From Bacteroidetes bacterium UBA2364 (lineage in GTDB: Bacteria; Bacteroidota; Rhodothermia; Rhodothermales; UBA2364): DNA of 44,321 nucleotides. The stretch's first letter is position 1; the number at the start of each line of letters is the position of its first letter. Of the stretch, positions 37,752-44,321 are shown one piece after another. The DNA is taken from positions 7,578-51,898 of the forward strand of contig DDTM01000056.1 in assembly GCA_002344075.1 (NCBI GenBank). Direction: 5' to 3'. The notes below the pieces were generated by a model. The model saw nothing but the letters and a program-made list of their open reading frames with translations, searched no databases and had not been told where the DNA came from. The translations under genes and the position numbers were made by a program.

Positions 37752-38444
37752 GTGGAAATTGTCAGTCATGCCACATTGTTAGACCTATCCGAAACGGCTT
37801 TGGATCGGGCTATTGAAGGTTTGGTCTTTGCTTCAGATACACCCATGACATTTGCCGTTTTTGCGGATGTAGTTGCCCGCTCAACGGGTATGCAAACAGT
37901 ACCTGATGAAACGGCATTAACAGCCGCCGTAGAAAGAATTAATATCCGTTATGCAAGTATGGGAAGTGCGTTACGGATAGAAAAATGGGCGGGCGGATAC
38001 CGTATGGCAACCATTCCTGAAGTAGCCCCGTTTCTCCGTACTCTTTTCGCGACTCGGACAATCCAAAAACTCTCTCGGTCGGTTATGGAGACCCTTTCAG
38101 TTGTGGCCTATAAACAACCTGTAACCAAACCAGAGATAGACTTTATCCGGGGCGTAAATTCGGATTATGCACTCCGGCGATTATTGGAAACCGGATTTGT
38201 TGAAGTGGCTGGTCGAAGCGATGCCGTAGGGCATCCTTTATTATACACCACAACAACTTTTTTTCTTGAACAATTTGGTCTTGCGGATCTTTCTGGTTTG
38301 CCCCAGTTGCGCGAGGTCGAGGAGTTGTTAAAGGATCCTGCATTCGAGATGGAGAGAGAGGAATTAATCAAATTAGAAAAAATTGAAGCCCACGAAGCCA
38401 AACAACCCCAATTACATGCCATCCAAGAACCCTCCATCCGCTGA
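37752..38444 (+). CDS. scpB: Segregation and condensation protein B
   Basis: The product is a 230-residue ScpB protein with tandem winged-helix domains. It partners with ScpA and the SMC ATPase in condensing and segregating the chromosome. Family signatures include the first winged helix (AIEGLVFASDTPMTFAVFAD, 20-39) and the RIEKWAGGYRMAT turn near 75-87. The second domain reads LSRSVMETLSVVAYKQPVTK, then PEIDFIRGVNSDYALRRLLE. The start is a GTG at 37752; the frame is closed by a TAA at 37722 and has no upstream ATG. scpA is not adjacent, since the preceding gene-free stretch separates it from the methyltransferase. The end overlaps rluB by 29 nt, the common scpB-rluB pairing. Confidence 0.95.
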   Translation: MEIVSHATLLDLSETALDRAIEGLVFASDTPMTFAVFADVVARSTGMQTVPDETALTAAVERINIRYASMGSALRIEKWAGGYRMATIPEVAPFLRTLFATRTIQKLSRSVMETLSVVAYKQPVTKPEIDFIRGVNSDYALRRLLETGFVEVAGRSDAVGHPLLYTTTTFFLEQFGLADLSGLPQLREVEELLKDPAFEMEREELIKLEKIEAHEAKQPQLHAIQEPSIR

Positions 38445-39318
38445 TTTTTCTTCCGGAAACCACCCTAAAAAAATATCGGGTAGGATAGAAGCGGCCGGAA
38501 CGCCTAAACCGCGTGCCGCACGCCCGATGAAACGTGTGCCTAAGAAAGGGGATAAATCCGGCCAAAAACCGTTGGGTGAGGCCATTACCGAGCCAATGCG
38601 CCTAAACCGCTATCTTGCGGCTTCTGGGGTGGCTTCACGGAGAAAGGCAGACGAATTAATTGCATCGGGACAAGTTTCTGTGAACAATCAGGTGGTAACT
38701 GAAATGGGTGTGATGGTAACGCCCGGAGATCGGGTGGTGATGAATGGTAAAACCTTGACCCCTCAGAACTACCTCTATATCTTGCTGAATAAGCCGGAAA
38801 ATACCATTACAACAGTGGAGGACGAACGGGGACGAAGAACGGTCATGGACTTGGTGGTGCTACCCGAAAAACACCATGCTCGTATTTATCCCGTCGGGCG
38901 GCTGGATCGTGACACGGTGGGCGTGTTGTTGCTGACAAATGATGGCGAACTGGCAAACCGATTAATGCACCCAAGATTCGAAATAGAAAAGTATTACCTT
39001 GCCGAGACCGCTAAAAGTGTGAAACCATCTACGTTGGAGGTATTGATGGAGGGGGTTGAATTGGAAGAAGATGGCTGGGCAAAAATGGACGAAGCTGATT
39101 ATATAGCCCTCCCTGAGCGTACCAAGATCGGGATTAAACTTCATGAAGGGAAAAACCGACAAATCCGGCGTATGCTCGAAGTGGTAGGTCACGAGGTGAA
39201 GTTTTTGGAACGGGTGCGCTATGCGGGACTAACTGTCGAAGGACTGCGCCGAGGCAAATGGCGACACCTTACACCCGCAGAGGTGCGGCAACTACGAAGA
39301 TTGGTCAAACTCCGGTAA
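38416..39318 (+). CDS. rluB: RluB/RsuA-family 23S rRNA pseudouridine synthase
   Basis: From the ATG at 38416 the product is 300 residues. A TTG at 38383 is possible but less likely. The first 58 residues are rich in lysine, proline and arginine, typical of RluB tails. They are followed by an S4 RNA-binding domain (MRLNRYLAASGVASRRKADE, starting near 61) and the RsuA-type catalytic domain. The catalytic aspartate is in GRLDRDTVGVLLLTNDG, Asp164, and KNRQIRRML is also conserved. The enzyme isomerises a specific uridine in large-subunit rRNA. RsuA, RluE and RluF are related alternatives, but the neighbour scpB favours RluB. The ORF overlaps scpB by 29 nt, so translational coupling is likely. Confidence 0.93.
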   Translation: MPSKNPPSADFSSGNHPKKISGRIEAAGTPKPRAARPMKRVPKKGDKSGQKPLGEAITEPMRLNRYLAASGVASRRKADELIASGQVSVNNQVVTEMGVMVTPGDRVVMNGKTLTPQNYLYILLNKPENTITTVEDERGRRTVMDLVVLPEKHHARIYPVGRLDRDTVGVLLLTNDGELANRLMHPRFEIEKYYLAETAKSVKPSTLEVLMEGVELEEDGWAKMDEADYIALPERTKIGIKLHEGKNRQIRRMLEVVGHEVKFLERVRYAGLTVEGLRRGKWRHLTPAEVRQLRRLVKLR

Positions 39319-39326
39319 TCAGATTA

Positions 39327-40061
39327 ATGGTCACTCAAATATATAAACGCTGTTGGATTTGGGTAATCTTGCTTTTTGCGCTTGCCATTATGGGGTGGTG
39401 GATGCAAAGACAATGTTCAACCGGTGACATACAAGAGATCTTATCGCAATACGTATTGAAACGTAAAACGGGTGCTACGGCCTATTATAAAGATCGTGTA
39501 ACCTTTTTTGCCTTGCAAACCAAGCCTTGTCGGGTGGCCTTGTTGGGAGACTCTTTAACCGATATTGGTGACTGGGCCGAGTTGGGGCAGGACTTGGGGG
39601 TGGTAAATCGGGGGATATCTGGTGATACCATCGAGGGCTTAAAGGGCCGTATTCGGGAAAGCCTTGCTTGTAACCCAGAGAAAGTGGTGGTACTCATCGG
39701 AATAAATGACCTGATTGCCGGCGCATCGCCCGAAACCATTGAAGACCGCCTCAAGGGTCTTTTGCTCCTCTTAAAAAAAGAAAATAAAGCAGTGATCTGG
39801 CACTCGCTTTTACCTATCCATGGCGAAAAATTTTTGCATAGTTCGTATCATGGCAAAACACTTAACCGAAAAATCCAGCGAATCAACCACAACCTTCGCG
39901 CCTTTTGTTCCATCCATCACATAGAAATCGTAGATGTTTTTATGAAACTCGTTGATGTAACTGGGCAGCTACGGCCAGAATGGACACACGACGGACTGCA
40001 TCTAAATGGTCTCGGGTATCTTGCATGGTATAAACTGCTTCAACCCTACCTGAAAGTATAA
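39327..40061 (+). CDS. Membrane-anchored SGNH/GDSL hydrolase
   Basis: The 244-residue product starts at the ATG 39327, 8 nt after the rluB stop; the longer frame from 39258 would overlap rluB and lacks family sequence. An N-terminal membrane segment (about 8-25, WIWVILLFALAIMGWW) is followed by an SGNH hydrolase domain. Block I is LLGDSLTD with Ser76, block II is NRGISGDT with Gly99, block III is GIND with Asn127, and block V is HDGLHLN with Asp222 and His225. All four catalytic blocks are present. Related enzymes deacylate lipids or deacetylate sugars. The substrate is unknown, but the anchor suggests action at the outer face of the inner membrane. It is probably cotranscribed with scpB-rluB and guaB. 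Confidence 0.9.
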   Translation: MVTQIYKRCWIWVILLFALAIMGWWMQRQCSTGDIQEILSQYVLKRKTGATAYYKDRVTFFALQTKPCRVALLGDSLTDIGDWAELGQDLGVVNRGISGDTIEGLKGRIRESLACNPEKVVVLIGINDLIAGASPETIEDRLKGLLLLLKKENKAVIWHSLLPIHGEKFLHSSYHGKTLNRKIQRINHNLRAFCSIHHIEIVDVFMKLVDVTGQLRPEWTHDGLHLNGLGYLAWYKLLQPYLKV

Positions 40062-40090
40062 TTATTTCACGAACATAAATCTATAAAACC

Positions 40091-41560
40091 GTGTCATCCA
40101 AAATTATCTGTGAAGGGCTTACCTACGATGATGTGTTACTACTTCCTGGACGCTCTAATGTACTCCCCCGTGACGCCAACCTGAAAACACGTCTCACCAA
40201 AAAAATCCACCTAAATATTCCCTTTCTCTCTGCTGCAATGGATACTGTGACCGAGTCTCAAATGGCCATTGCCATAGCACGTGAAGGTGGTGTGGGGATT
40301 TTGCACAAAAATATGACGATCGAACGTCAGGCAGCAGAGGTACGTCGTGTCAAACGCTCTGAAAGTGGGATGATTTTAGATCCGATTACCTTGCGTCCGG
40401 AAAATACCGTAAAAGATGCAAAAGAACTTATGGCCAAGTTCTCCATCGGTGGGATTCCAGTGGTGGACGAAAATCGGATTCTATTGGGTATTGTCACCAA
40501 CCGAGATCTTAGGTTCGAGCCGACTGCGTCAACCAAACTGGCACAAATCATGACGCATACTCCGCTAAGAACGGCCTCTGTTGGTACGTCGTTGGCCATT
40601 GCCGAGGATCTACTTAAGCAATATAAAATCGAAAAATTACCCGTCGTGGACGAACGCGGGATGTTAAAAGGCTTAATTACGTTCAAGGACATTAAGAAAA
40701 AACAAGCACATCCGTATGCCTGCAAAGACGACCATGGACGACTACGGGTGGGTGCAGCGGTGGGCGTTACTCCCGATACCTTAGAGCGTGTAGCAGCCCT
40801 TGTGGAGACGGAAGTGGATTTTGTGGTAGTGGATACTGCTCATGGTCACTCGGAAGGCGTGTTGAAAATGGTTTCGGCAATTAAAGCAACATATGGGAAT
40901 TTGGAAGTGCTCGCTGGTAATGTCGCAACGGCTTCCGGTACCCGCGATTTGATAGAAGCGGGAGCAGATGCCGTGAAGGTGGGTATTGGTCCAGGTTCTA
41001 TTTGCACAACTCGCGTCATTGCTGGGGTAGGAGTACCGCAATTCACGGCGGTGATGGACTGCGCAGCGGCAGCAGCTTTGTATGGTATTCCCGTTATTGC
41101 AGATGGTGGGATAAAGTTAACGGGAGATGTCCCTAAAGCCATTGCTGCCGGTGCGGATACCGTGATGATTGGTTCCTTATTTGCAGGAGTGGATGAAAGC
41201 CCTGGACATACGGTACTCTACGAAGGGCGTAAATTTAAAACATACCGCGGAATGGGATCCCTAGGAGCAATGAAAGCAGGAAGCAAAGATCGCTATTTTC
41301 AAGATGCCGAAGACGACATCAAGAAATTAGTGCCAGAAGGTATCGAAGGTCGAGTTCCTTATAAAGGTACACTGAGCGAGGTGATCTTTCAAATGAAAGG
41401 CGGCCTTCAGGCTGCAATGGGGTATTGTGGCTGTCCCACGATTCCAGACCTGAGGGAGGAAGCCCGCTTTATTCGTATCACCGCATCCGGAATCCGAGAA
41501 AGCCATCCCCACGACATCATACTCACGGAAGAAGCGCCTAATTATAGTTCCAGAAGATAG
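40091..41560 (+). CDS. guaB: Inosine-5'-monophosphate dehydrogenase
   Basis: The 489-residue enzyme oxidises IMP to XMP with NAD, the committed step of GMP synthesis. The TIM-barrel start is LTYDDVLLLPGRS (10-22), and a CBS-domain pair occupies about 95-205. The catalytic loop is GIGPGSICTTR with Cys305, next to the potassium site. The substrate segments ADGGIK and YRGMGSLGAM and the flap with EGRVPYKG follow. Length and all key residues are normal. The start is a GTG at 40091, with the N-terminus SSKIICEGLTYDD matching the family. Only 29 nt separate it from the SGNH hydrolase gene, so it may be read from the same transcript. Confidence 0.98.
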   Translation: MSSKIICEGLTYDDVLLLPGRSNVLPRDANLKTRLTKKIHLNIPFLSAAMDTVTESQMAIAIAREGGVGILHKNMTIERQAAEVRRVKRSESGMILDPITLRPENTVKDAKELMAKFSIGGIPVVDENRILLGIVTNRDLRFEPTASTKLAQIMTHTPLRTASVGTSLAIAEDLLKQYKIEKLPVVDERGMLKGLITFKDIKKKQAHPYACKDDHGRLRVGAAVGVTPDTLERVAALVETEVDFVVVDTAHGHSEGVLKMVSAIKATYGNLEVLAGNVATASGTRDLIEAGADAVKVGIGPGSICTTRVIAGVGVPQFTAVMDCAAAAALYGIPVIADGGIKLTGDVPKAIAAGADTVMIGSLFAGVDESPGHTVLYEGRKFKTYRGMGSLGAMKAGSKDRYFQDAEDDIKKLVPEGIEGRVPYKGTLSEVIFQMKGGLQAAMGYCGCPTIPDLREEARFIRITASGIRESHPHDIILTEEAPNYSSRR

Positions 41561-41575
41561 GCTTTTTTGCTTGTG

Positions 41576-41602
41576 TTGTCCTTGTAATAATTCCTACCTT
41601 TA
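41576..41602 (+). promoter_or_regulatory. Candidate Bacteroidota-type promoter for the glycosyltransferase
   Basis: TTG at 41576-41578 and TACCTTTA at 41595-41602 are spaced by 16 nt. The second matches TAnnTTTG at seven of eight positions. Transcription would start about 30 nt before the ATG at 41642. The spacing is slightly short for the consensus, so the call is tentative. Confidence 0.4.
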
Positions 41603-41641
41603 GTCCGTGTTCAAACCCTCACCACCAACTTCGCTACCAAT

Positions 41642-42952
41642 ATGATCCCGGAAACGCCTCACCTGCGCGTATTGGTGATTGCCTACTATTTCCCTCCAAT
41701 GGGTGGAAGTGGTGTGCAGCGCATCACCAAATTCGTCAAATACCTTACCCAATTTGGTTGGGAGCCAGAAGTATTAACCGTAGAACCTCAGGGGTATTAT
41801 GCCTACGATGAAAGTTTGATGGAAGAAATTCCCGATGTCCCCATTCATCGAGTTGCTTCAAAAGACTTAAATCGTTTGTTTAAGAAAGGAACCACTATTA
41901 CGATGCCGGGAGCTTCGGTACAGAGAAAATGGTCTTGGTTGAGTGGGTGGGCCATGATACCGGATTCCAAAATCGGTTGGAAAGCGGATGCGGTTGAGGC
42001 GGGAAAAAAAATTTTGGACAACAAACGATTTGATATGATTTTTTCCACTGCACCTCCTTTCACTGTCCATCTGGTGGCGATGGAATTGAGTCAGTATAGT
42101 GGTGTACCGTTTATCGCCGATTTTCGCGAACCGTGGTTAGATAATTCGCGACTCAAGATGCCTACCCAACGCCACAAGCGGAAACACTTGGAACTTGAAA
42201 CCGAAGTCGTAAAACATGCCTCGCGGCTTGTAACCATCAATCGGGGAATCAAAGAAGGCCTCATCCAACGTCATACTGGTGCGGGTGGATACAATACCAT
42301 CCAAATTATTCCACATGGCTTTGATCCAGAGGACTTTCCGGTGCATGGAACCTATATGGATGGAATCATGCGCTTTGTGTATTCGGGCATGTTTTACGAT
42401 GTGCAAAAGCCAGACACATTCTTACATGCTTTTCAGGATTTTATCAACCGACGCCCGGATGCGGCGCATCACGTATTGGCTGAATTTGTTGGGCTGACAC
42501 CCGAAGGCGGCCCGGAATTGGTTCAAAAACTAAAACTCGAAGACCATGTTGTCTTTGAAGGATATATTCCACACCGATTGGCGGTACAAAAAATATGGCT
42601 GGCAGATGTGTTGTGGATGACCTTGGGCGATCAACCCCATGTGGAAAAAATGTCCACAAGTAAATTATACGAATACTTTGGTACACAAAAACCTATTCTG
42701 GGATTGGTACCAGAGGGCGAAGAAGCCCATCAAATTCGCGCCTATGGCGCAGGCGTAGTCGTGGAACCGAATGACATTCGTGCAACCTCAAGGGCTATTG
42801 AGCAGTATTACGATTTATGGCGAAAGCGGGCGTTGCCTCGTCCTGATGTCGGGTTTGTAGAGCGCTTCGATCGCCGTTTACTTACCAGAGAACTGGCCAA
42901 GGTAATGTCGGGCGTATTGATGCAAATGAATGAATACTATACCACGCTCTAA
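41642..42952 (+). CDS. GT-B fold glycosyltransferase (GT4-like)
   Basis: This 436-residue protein begins RVLVIAYYFPPMGGSGVQRI, the N-terminal Rossmann strand and glycine-rich loop of GT4-type transferases. The second Rossmann half has RFVYSGMFYDVQKP, then HVVFEGYIPH. The donor-binding segment is STSKLYEYFGTQKPILGLVP, whose family glutamate is Glu348 or near it. Such enzymes add sugars to lipid or polysaccharide acceptors at the cytoplasmic face. Donor and acceptor cannot be read from the sequence. Its own promoter is likely (see 41576-41602). The 3' end overlaps the next gene by 23 nt, which suggests coupled translation. Confidence 0.9.
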   Translation: MIPETPHLRVLVIAYYFPPMGGSGVQRITKFVKYLTQFGWEPEVLTVEPQGYYAYDESLMEEIPDVPIHRVASKDLNRLFKKGTTITMPGASVQRKWSWLSGWAMIPDSKIGWKADAVEAGKKILDNKRFDMIFSTAPPFTVHLVAMELSQYSGVPFIADFREPWLDNSRLKMPTQRHKRKHLELETEVVKHASRLVTINRGIKEGLIQRHTGAGGYNTIQIIPHGFDPEDFPVHGTYMDGIMRFVYSGMFYDVQKPDTFLHAFQDFINRRPDAAHHVLAEFVGLTPEGGPELVQKLKLEDHVVFEGYIPHRLAVQKIWLADVLWMTLGDQPHVEKMSTSKLYEYFGTQKPILGLVPEGEEAHQIRAYGAGVVVEPNDIRATSRAIEQYYDLWRKRALPRPDVGFVERFDRRLLTRELAKVMSGVLMQMNEYYTTL

Positions 42953-43379
42953 GATTGATCCTGCACTTGAAAAAGTAGCTTTGGTGCATTTGTTATTGGC
43001 CAGTAAAGCGGAATATGCTTCGGTGATTCTGGCGATGCTTCAGGTTTGTGCAACGGATTTTGCGTGGCCACCCGAATTATCCGAACGTATTTACCAAGCC
43101 GGGACAGAAGGATTTATTAATGGAATGGAACATGGGAATGGCTACCAATCCGAGAAAAAAGTAACTTTTACGCTATTAGATACACCACATAGGGTTGAAT
43201 TGGTTATCCAAGATCAAGGAAAGGGATTTAATCCCGAAACATTACCAGATCCGCTTGCGCCAGAAAATTTGTTGAAAGATTCAGGACGTGGTATTTTTTT
43301 GATACGGTATTGGGCAGATGATGTCCAATTTGAAGACGACGGAAGACGGCTTATCTTGCAATTCTTTAAGACGGTTTAG
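42930..43379 (+). CDS. RsbW-like ATP-binding (HATPase_c) regulatory protein
   Basis: The 149-residue protein has a GHKL ATPase fold like anti-sigma-factor kinases RsbW and SpoIIAB. The N box is GTEGFINGMEHGN, the G1 box is IQDQGKGFNP and the G2 box is DSGRGIFLIRYWADDV. The asparagine of the N box and both glycine boxes are present, so nucleotide binding is likely. Family members phosphorylate an anti-anti-sigma protein and bind a sigma factor or another partner. No STAS-domain partner is in the window. The start ATG at 42930 lies inside the glycosyltransferase gene. A link to envelope or polysaccharide control is inferred from that overlap. Confidence 0.87.
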   Translation: MNTIPRSKIDPALEKVALVHLLLASKAEYASVILAMLQVCATDFAWPPELSERIYQAGTEGFINGMEHGNGYQSEKKVTFTLLDTPHRVELVIQDQGKGFNPETLPDPLAPENLLKDSGRGIFLIRYWADDVQFEDDGRRLILQFFKTV

Positions 43380-43380
43380 G

Positions 43381-43583
43381 GATTTTTTGGTGCATACGAA
43401 AAGTGTTACACCGCAAAATTTTCTTCTGGCAAAACTCTGAAAGCTAATGTTATAACAAAATTTTATTTTGTTCGTTTTTTATTAGGTATAACGAGGTTTC
43501 GCCATAGTTCTAATATTGCAGGATGGTGAATTCTACAAACCATTAATTTTAGGTGTCCATAAAAATGACGCACAACGTTTCCG
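43381..43583. other. Gap between the RsbW-like gene and the intron, with 3' exon
   Basis: Apart from the AT-rich hairpin at 43454-43480, no gene can be supported here. On the minus strand, a frame of 68 residues crosses domains V/VI into this stretch, and its last 38 or so residues (ending IPNKKRTK) would be the intron's 3' exon. I do not recognise it, and whether it belongs to an interrupted gene is open. Confidence 0.4.
43454..43480 (+). terminator. Possible AT-rich intrinsic terminator
   Basis: AACAAAAT (43454-43461) and ATTTTGTT (43465-43472) are perfect inverted arms with a 3-nt loop, followed by CG and six T residues. The stem has only two G-C pairs, so it is weak. It lies 75 nt after the RsbW-like gene and would suit the end of that operon. 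Confidence 0.4.
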
Positions 43584-43585
43584 GG

Positions 43586-43658
43586 GTCAAGTAGGCAAGA
43601 GCATTTCAGCTCAAGCCTCTCACAGAACCGTGCGTGAACCTCTCGACTCACACGGCTC
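43586..43658 (-). ncRNA. Group II intron domains V and VI
   Basis: Domain V is 43625-43658, exactly 34 nt. The lower stem GAGCCGUG pairs with CACGGUUC and includes the catalytic AGC triad. A two-nucleotide bulge (CG) and the upper stem UGAGUC/GGUUCA follow, closed by a GAGA (GNRA) tetraloop. Domain VI follows to about 43586, with the AGGC/GCCU and GAGC/GCUC pairings and an unpaired A after GCCU that is the likely branch point. The fold was done by eye. Confidence 0.88.
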
Positions 43659-43673
43659 TTGACATACAATCAT

Positions 43674-44321
43674 TCAGAATTTAATGATTGACCAATGGAC
43701 CAACATATTGGGGTAGCTCAACCTGATGTCTCGCAGCCAATCGAATGCCTTTTGGTAACTTCGTAATCTCTTAAACTTGTTCTTTACCCACTTTGCTATG
43801 CGATAGTCCAAATGTCGGAATAAAATTTCTAACGCACTTGTTTCCATCTTGCCAAAATAGTTGATGATTCCTCTTGATTGAGTGTTCAACATCTTGGCAA
43901 TATCTTGAAGCGTTTTGGTGCTTTCTCTGTGAAAGTCCATTGCTCTCCAAGTTTCCAGAATCCTACTACGCGACTTCATGCTCATCTGGCAATCAAATCC
44001 CAAGAAAACGCCGTTATCCCTTTTGCTTTTCTTACTCATGGGCTTGAAGGTGTGACCTAAAAAGTCGAAACTTTTCGGGTAACCCTGACCTTCGTTCCTG
44101 CGGTAATCTTTGCAATAAGTAATTTTGGTTTTCTCTTCGCTTAATTCCAGTTGACATGCTTTCAGTCTGCGCCTGATGCCTTCCAACACATAATTACTCT
44201 GGTTCTCGCTGTTGCAATGCACCACTATATCATCGGCATAGCGTACAAACTTTACTGTAGGAAAAGTCCTTTCTATCCATTTATCCAGCACATAGTGCAG
44301 AAATAAATTGGCTAACAACGG
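43674..44321 (-). CDS. Group II intron reverse transcriptase/maturase (LtrA-like, N-terminus outside the window)
   Basis: There are 215 visible residues. The frame is open to the window edge (PLLANLFLHYVLDKW, the block before the active site), so the start lies outside. The reverse transcriptase active site is FVRYADDIVVH. The next palm and thumb part reads DFLGHTFKP. The maturase domain (GIIM) includes SRGIINYFGKM, then LDYRIAKWVKNKFKRL. The protein ends MLVHWSIIKF with no HNH endonuclease domain, as in several bacterial intron classes. The role is reverse splicing with target-primed reverse transcription, and helping the intron RNA fold. Confidence 0.94.
   Translation of the reverse strand, partial: PLLANLFLHYVLDKWIERTFPTVKFVRYADDIVVHCNSENQSNYVLEGIRRRLKACQLELSEEKTKITYCKDYRRNEGQGYPKSFDFLGHTFKPMSKKSKRDNGVFLGFDCQMSMKSRSRILETWRAMDFHRESTKTLQDIAKMLNTQSRGIINYFGKMETSALEILFRHLDYRIAKWVKNKFKRLRSYQKAFDWLRDIRLSYPNMLVHWSIIKF

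Larger units (their letters stand above)
43584..44321 (-). mobile_element. Group II intron, 3' part (runs off the window)
   Basis: This stretch contains the C-terminal half of an intron-encoded reverse transcriptase/maturase followed by domains V and VI of the ribozyme. The 3' splice boundary is near 43583-43586 on the minus strand, just after CTACTTGAC; the exact base cannot be fixed without the joined exons. Group II introns splice from RNA and insert in new DNA sites through the reverse transcriptase. The 5' part, with domains I-IV and the 5' exon, lies beyond the right edge. Confidence 0.9.

Noticed and set aside
37597..37782. 61-codon ORF upstream of scpB
   Set aside because: It overlaps the scpB start, depends on a GTG and has a tryptophan- and cysteine-rich, non-family composition.
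43463..43669. 68-codon minus-strand ORF after the intron reverse transcriptase
   Set aside because: Its first part is the ribozyme domain V/VI sequence, so the frame crosses the splice site and is not a gene as it stands.
1..44321. tRNA or rRNA genes
   Set aside because: No cloverleaf with a TTCGA-type T loop and no rRNA-like sequence was recognised in the intergenic stretches. These were read by eye only.

Overview
The window looks like a chromosomal segment of a Bacteroidota-lineage bacterium, probably of the Rhodothermia/Balneolia side. The best evidence is the C-terminus of the giant first gene, which carries a type IX secretion (T9SS, Por) sorting domain of the NYPNPFNP...YDLLGKRV...LPSGTYLYRL form. 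Other support comes from AT-rich leaders without clear Shine-Dalgarno sequences and one promoter-like site resembling the Bacteroidota TTG/TAnnTTTG pattern. The assignment to class is an inference.

Region 1 (2-27289, + strand) is one open frame of 9,095 visible codons whose start lies upstream of the window. It encodes a giant secreted or surface protein built from about 66 tandem DUF11-type beta-sandwich repeats of roughly 127 residues. These fall into four successive blocks with different consensus sequences (A 2-5710, B 5711-13330, C 14231-19831, D 19832-25090), with two odd repeats between B and C and one A/C-like repeat at the end. A unique C-terminal region with a possible carbohydrate-binding beta-sandwich and the T9SS sorting domain follow, then a strong intrinsic terminator. 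Cysteines occur only in pairs within repeats, which suggests intradomain disulfides.

Region 2 (27350-28400) is a small accessory island. It holds a GTG-start 93-aa protein with a nuclease/toxin-like D...DIK motif, a short downstream ORF in the same direction that could be its partner, a doubtful cysteine-rich ORF on the other strand, and a perfect 12-bp hairpin.

Region 3 (28408-36591, - strand) reads aroB, then a TamB-family giant (TTG start), then rnr (RNase R). This probably forms a housekeeping operon that ends at the 28297-28327 hairpin. Divergently transcribed from aroB is a YtqB/MnmM-type methyltransferase (36654-37241), followed by a 510-bp gene-free stretch containing short palindromic elements.

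Region 4 (37752-43379, + strand) is a tightly packed run: scpB and rluB overlapping, a membrane-anchored SGNH hydrolase, guaB (IMP dehydrogenase), then a probable new promoter, a GT4-like glycosyltransferase and an overlapping RsbW-like ATP-binding protein. These cover chromosome segregation, rRNA modification, purine synthesis, envelope glycan synthesis and possibly regulation.

Region 5 (43584-44321, - strand) is the 3' part of a group II intron: the C-terminal part of its reverse transcriptase/maturase and a canonical 34-nt domain V with domain VI. The intron runs off the right edge of the window.
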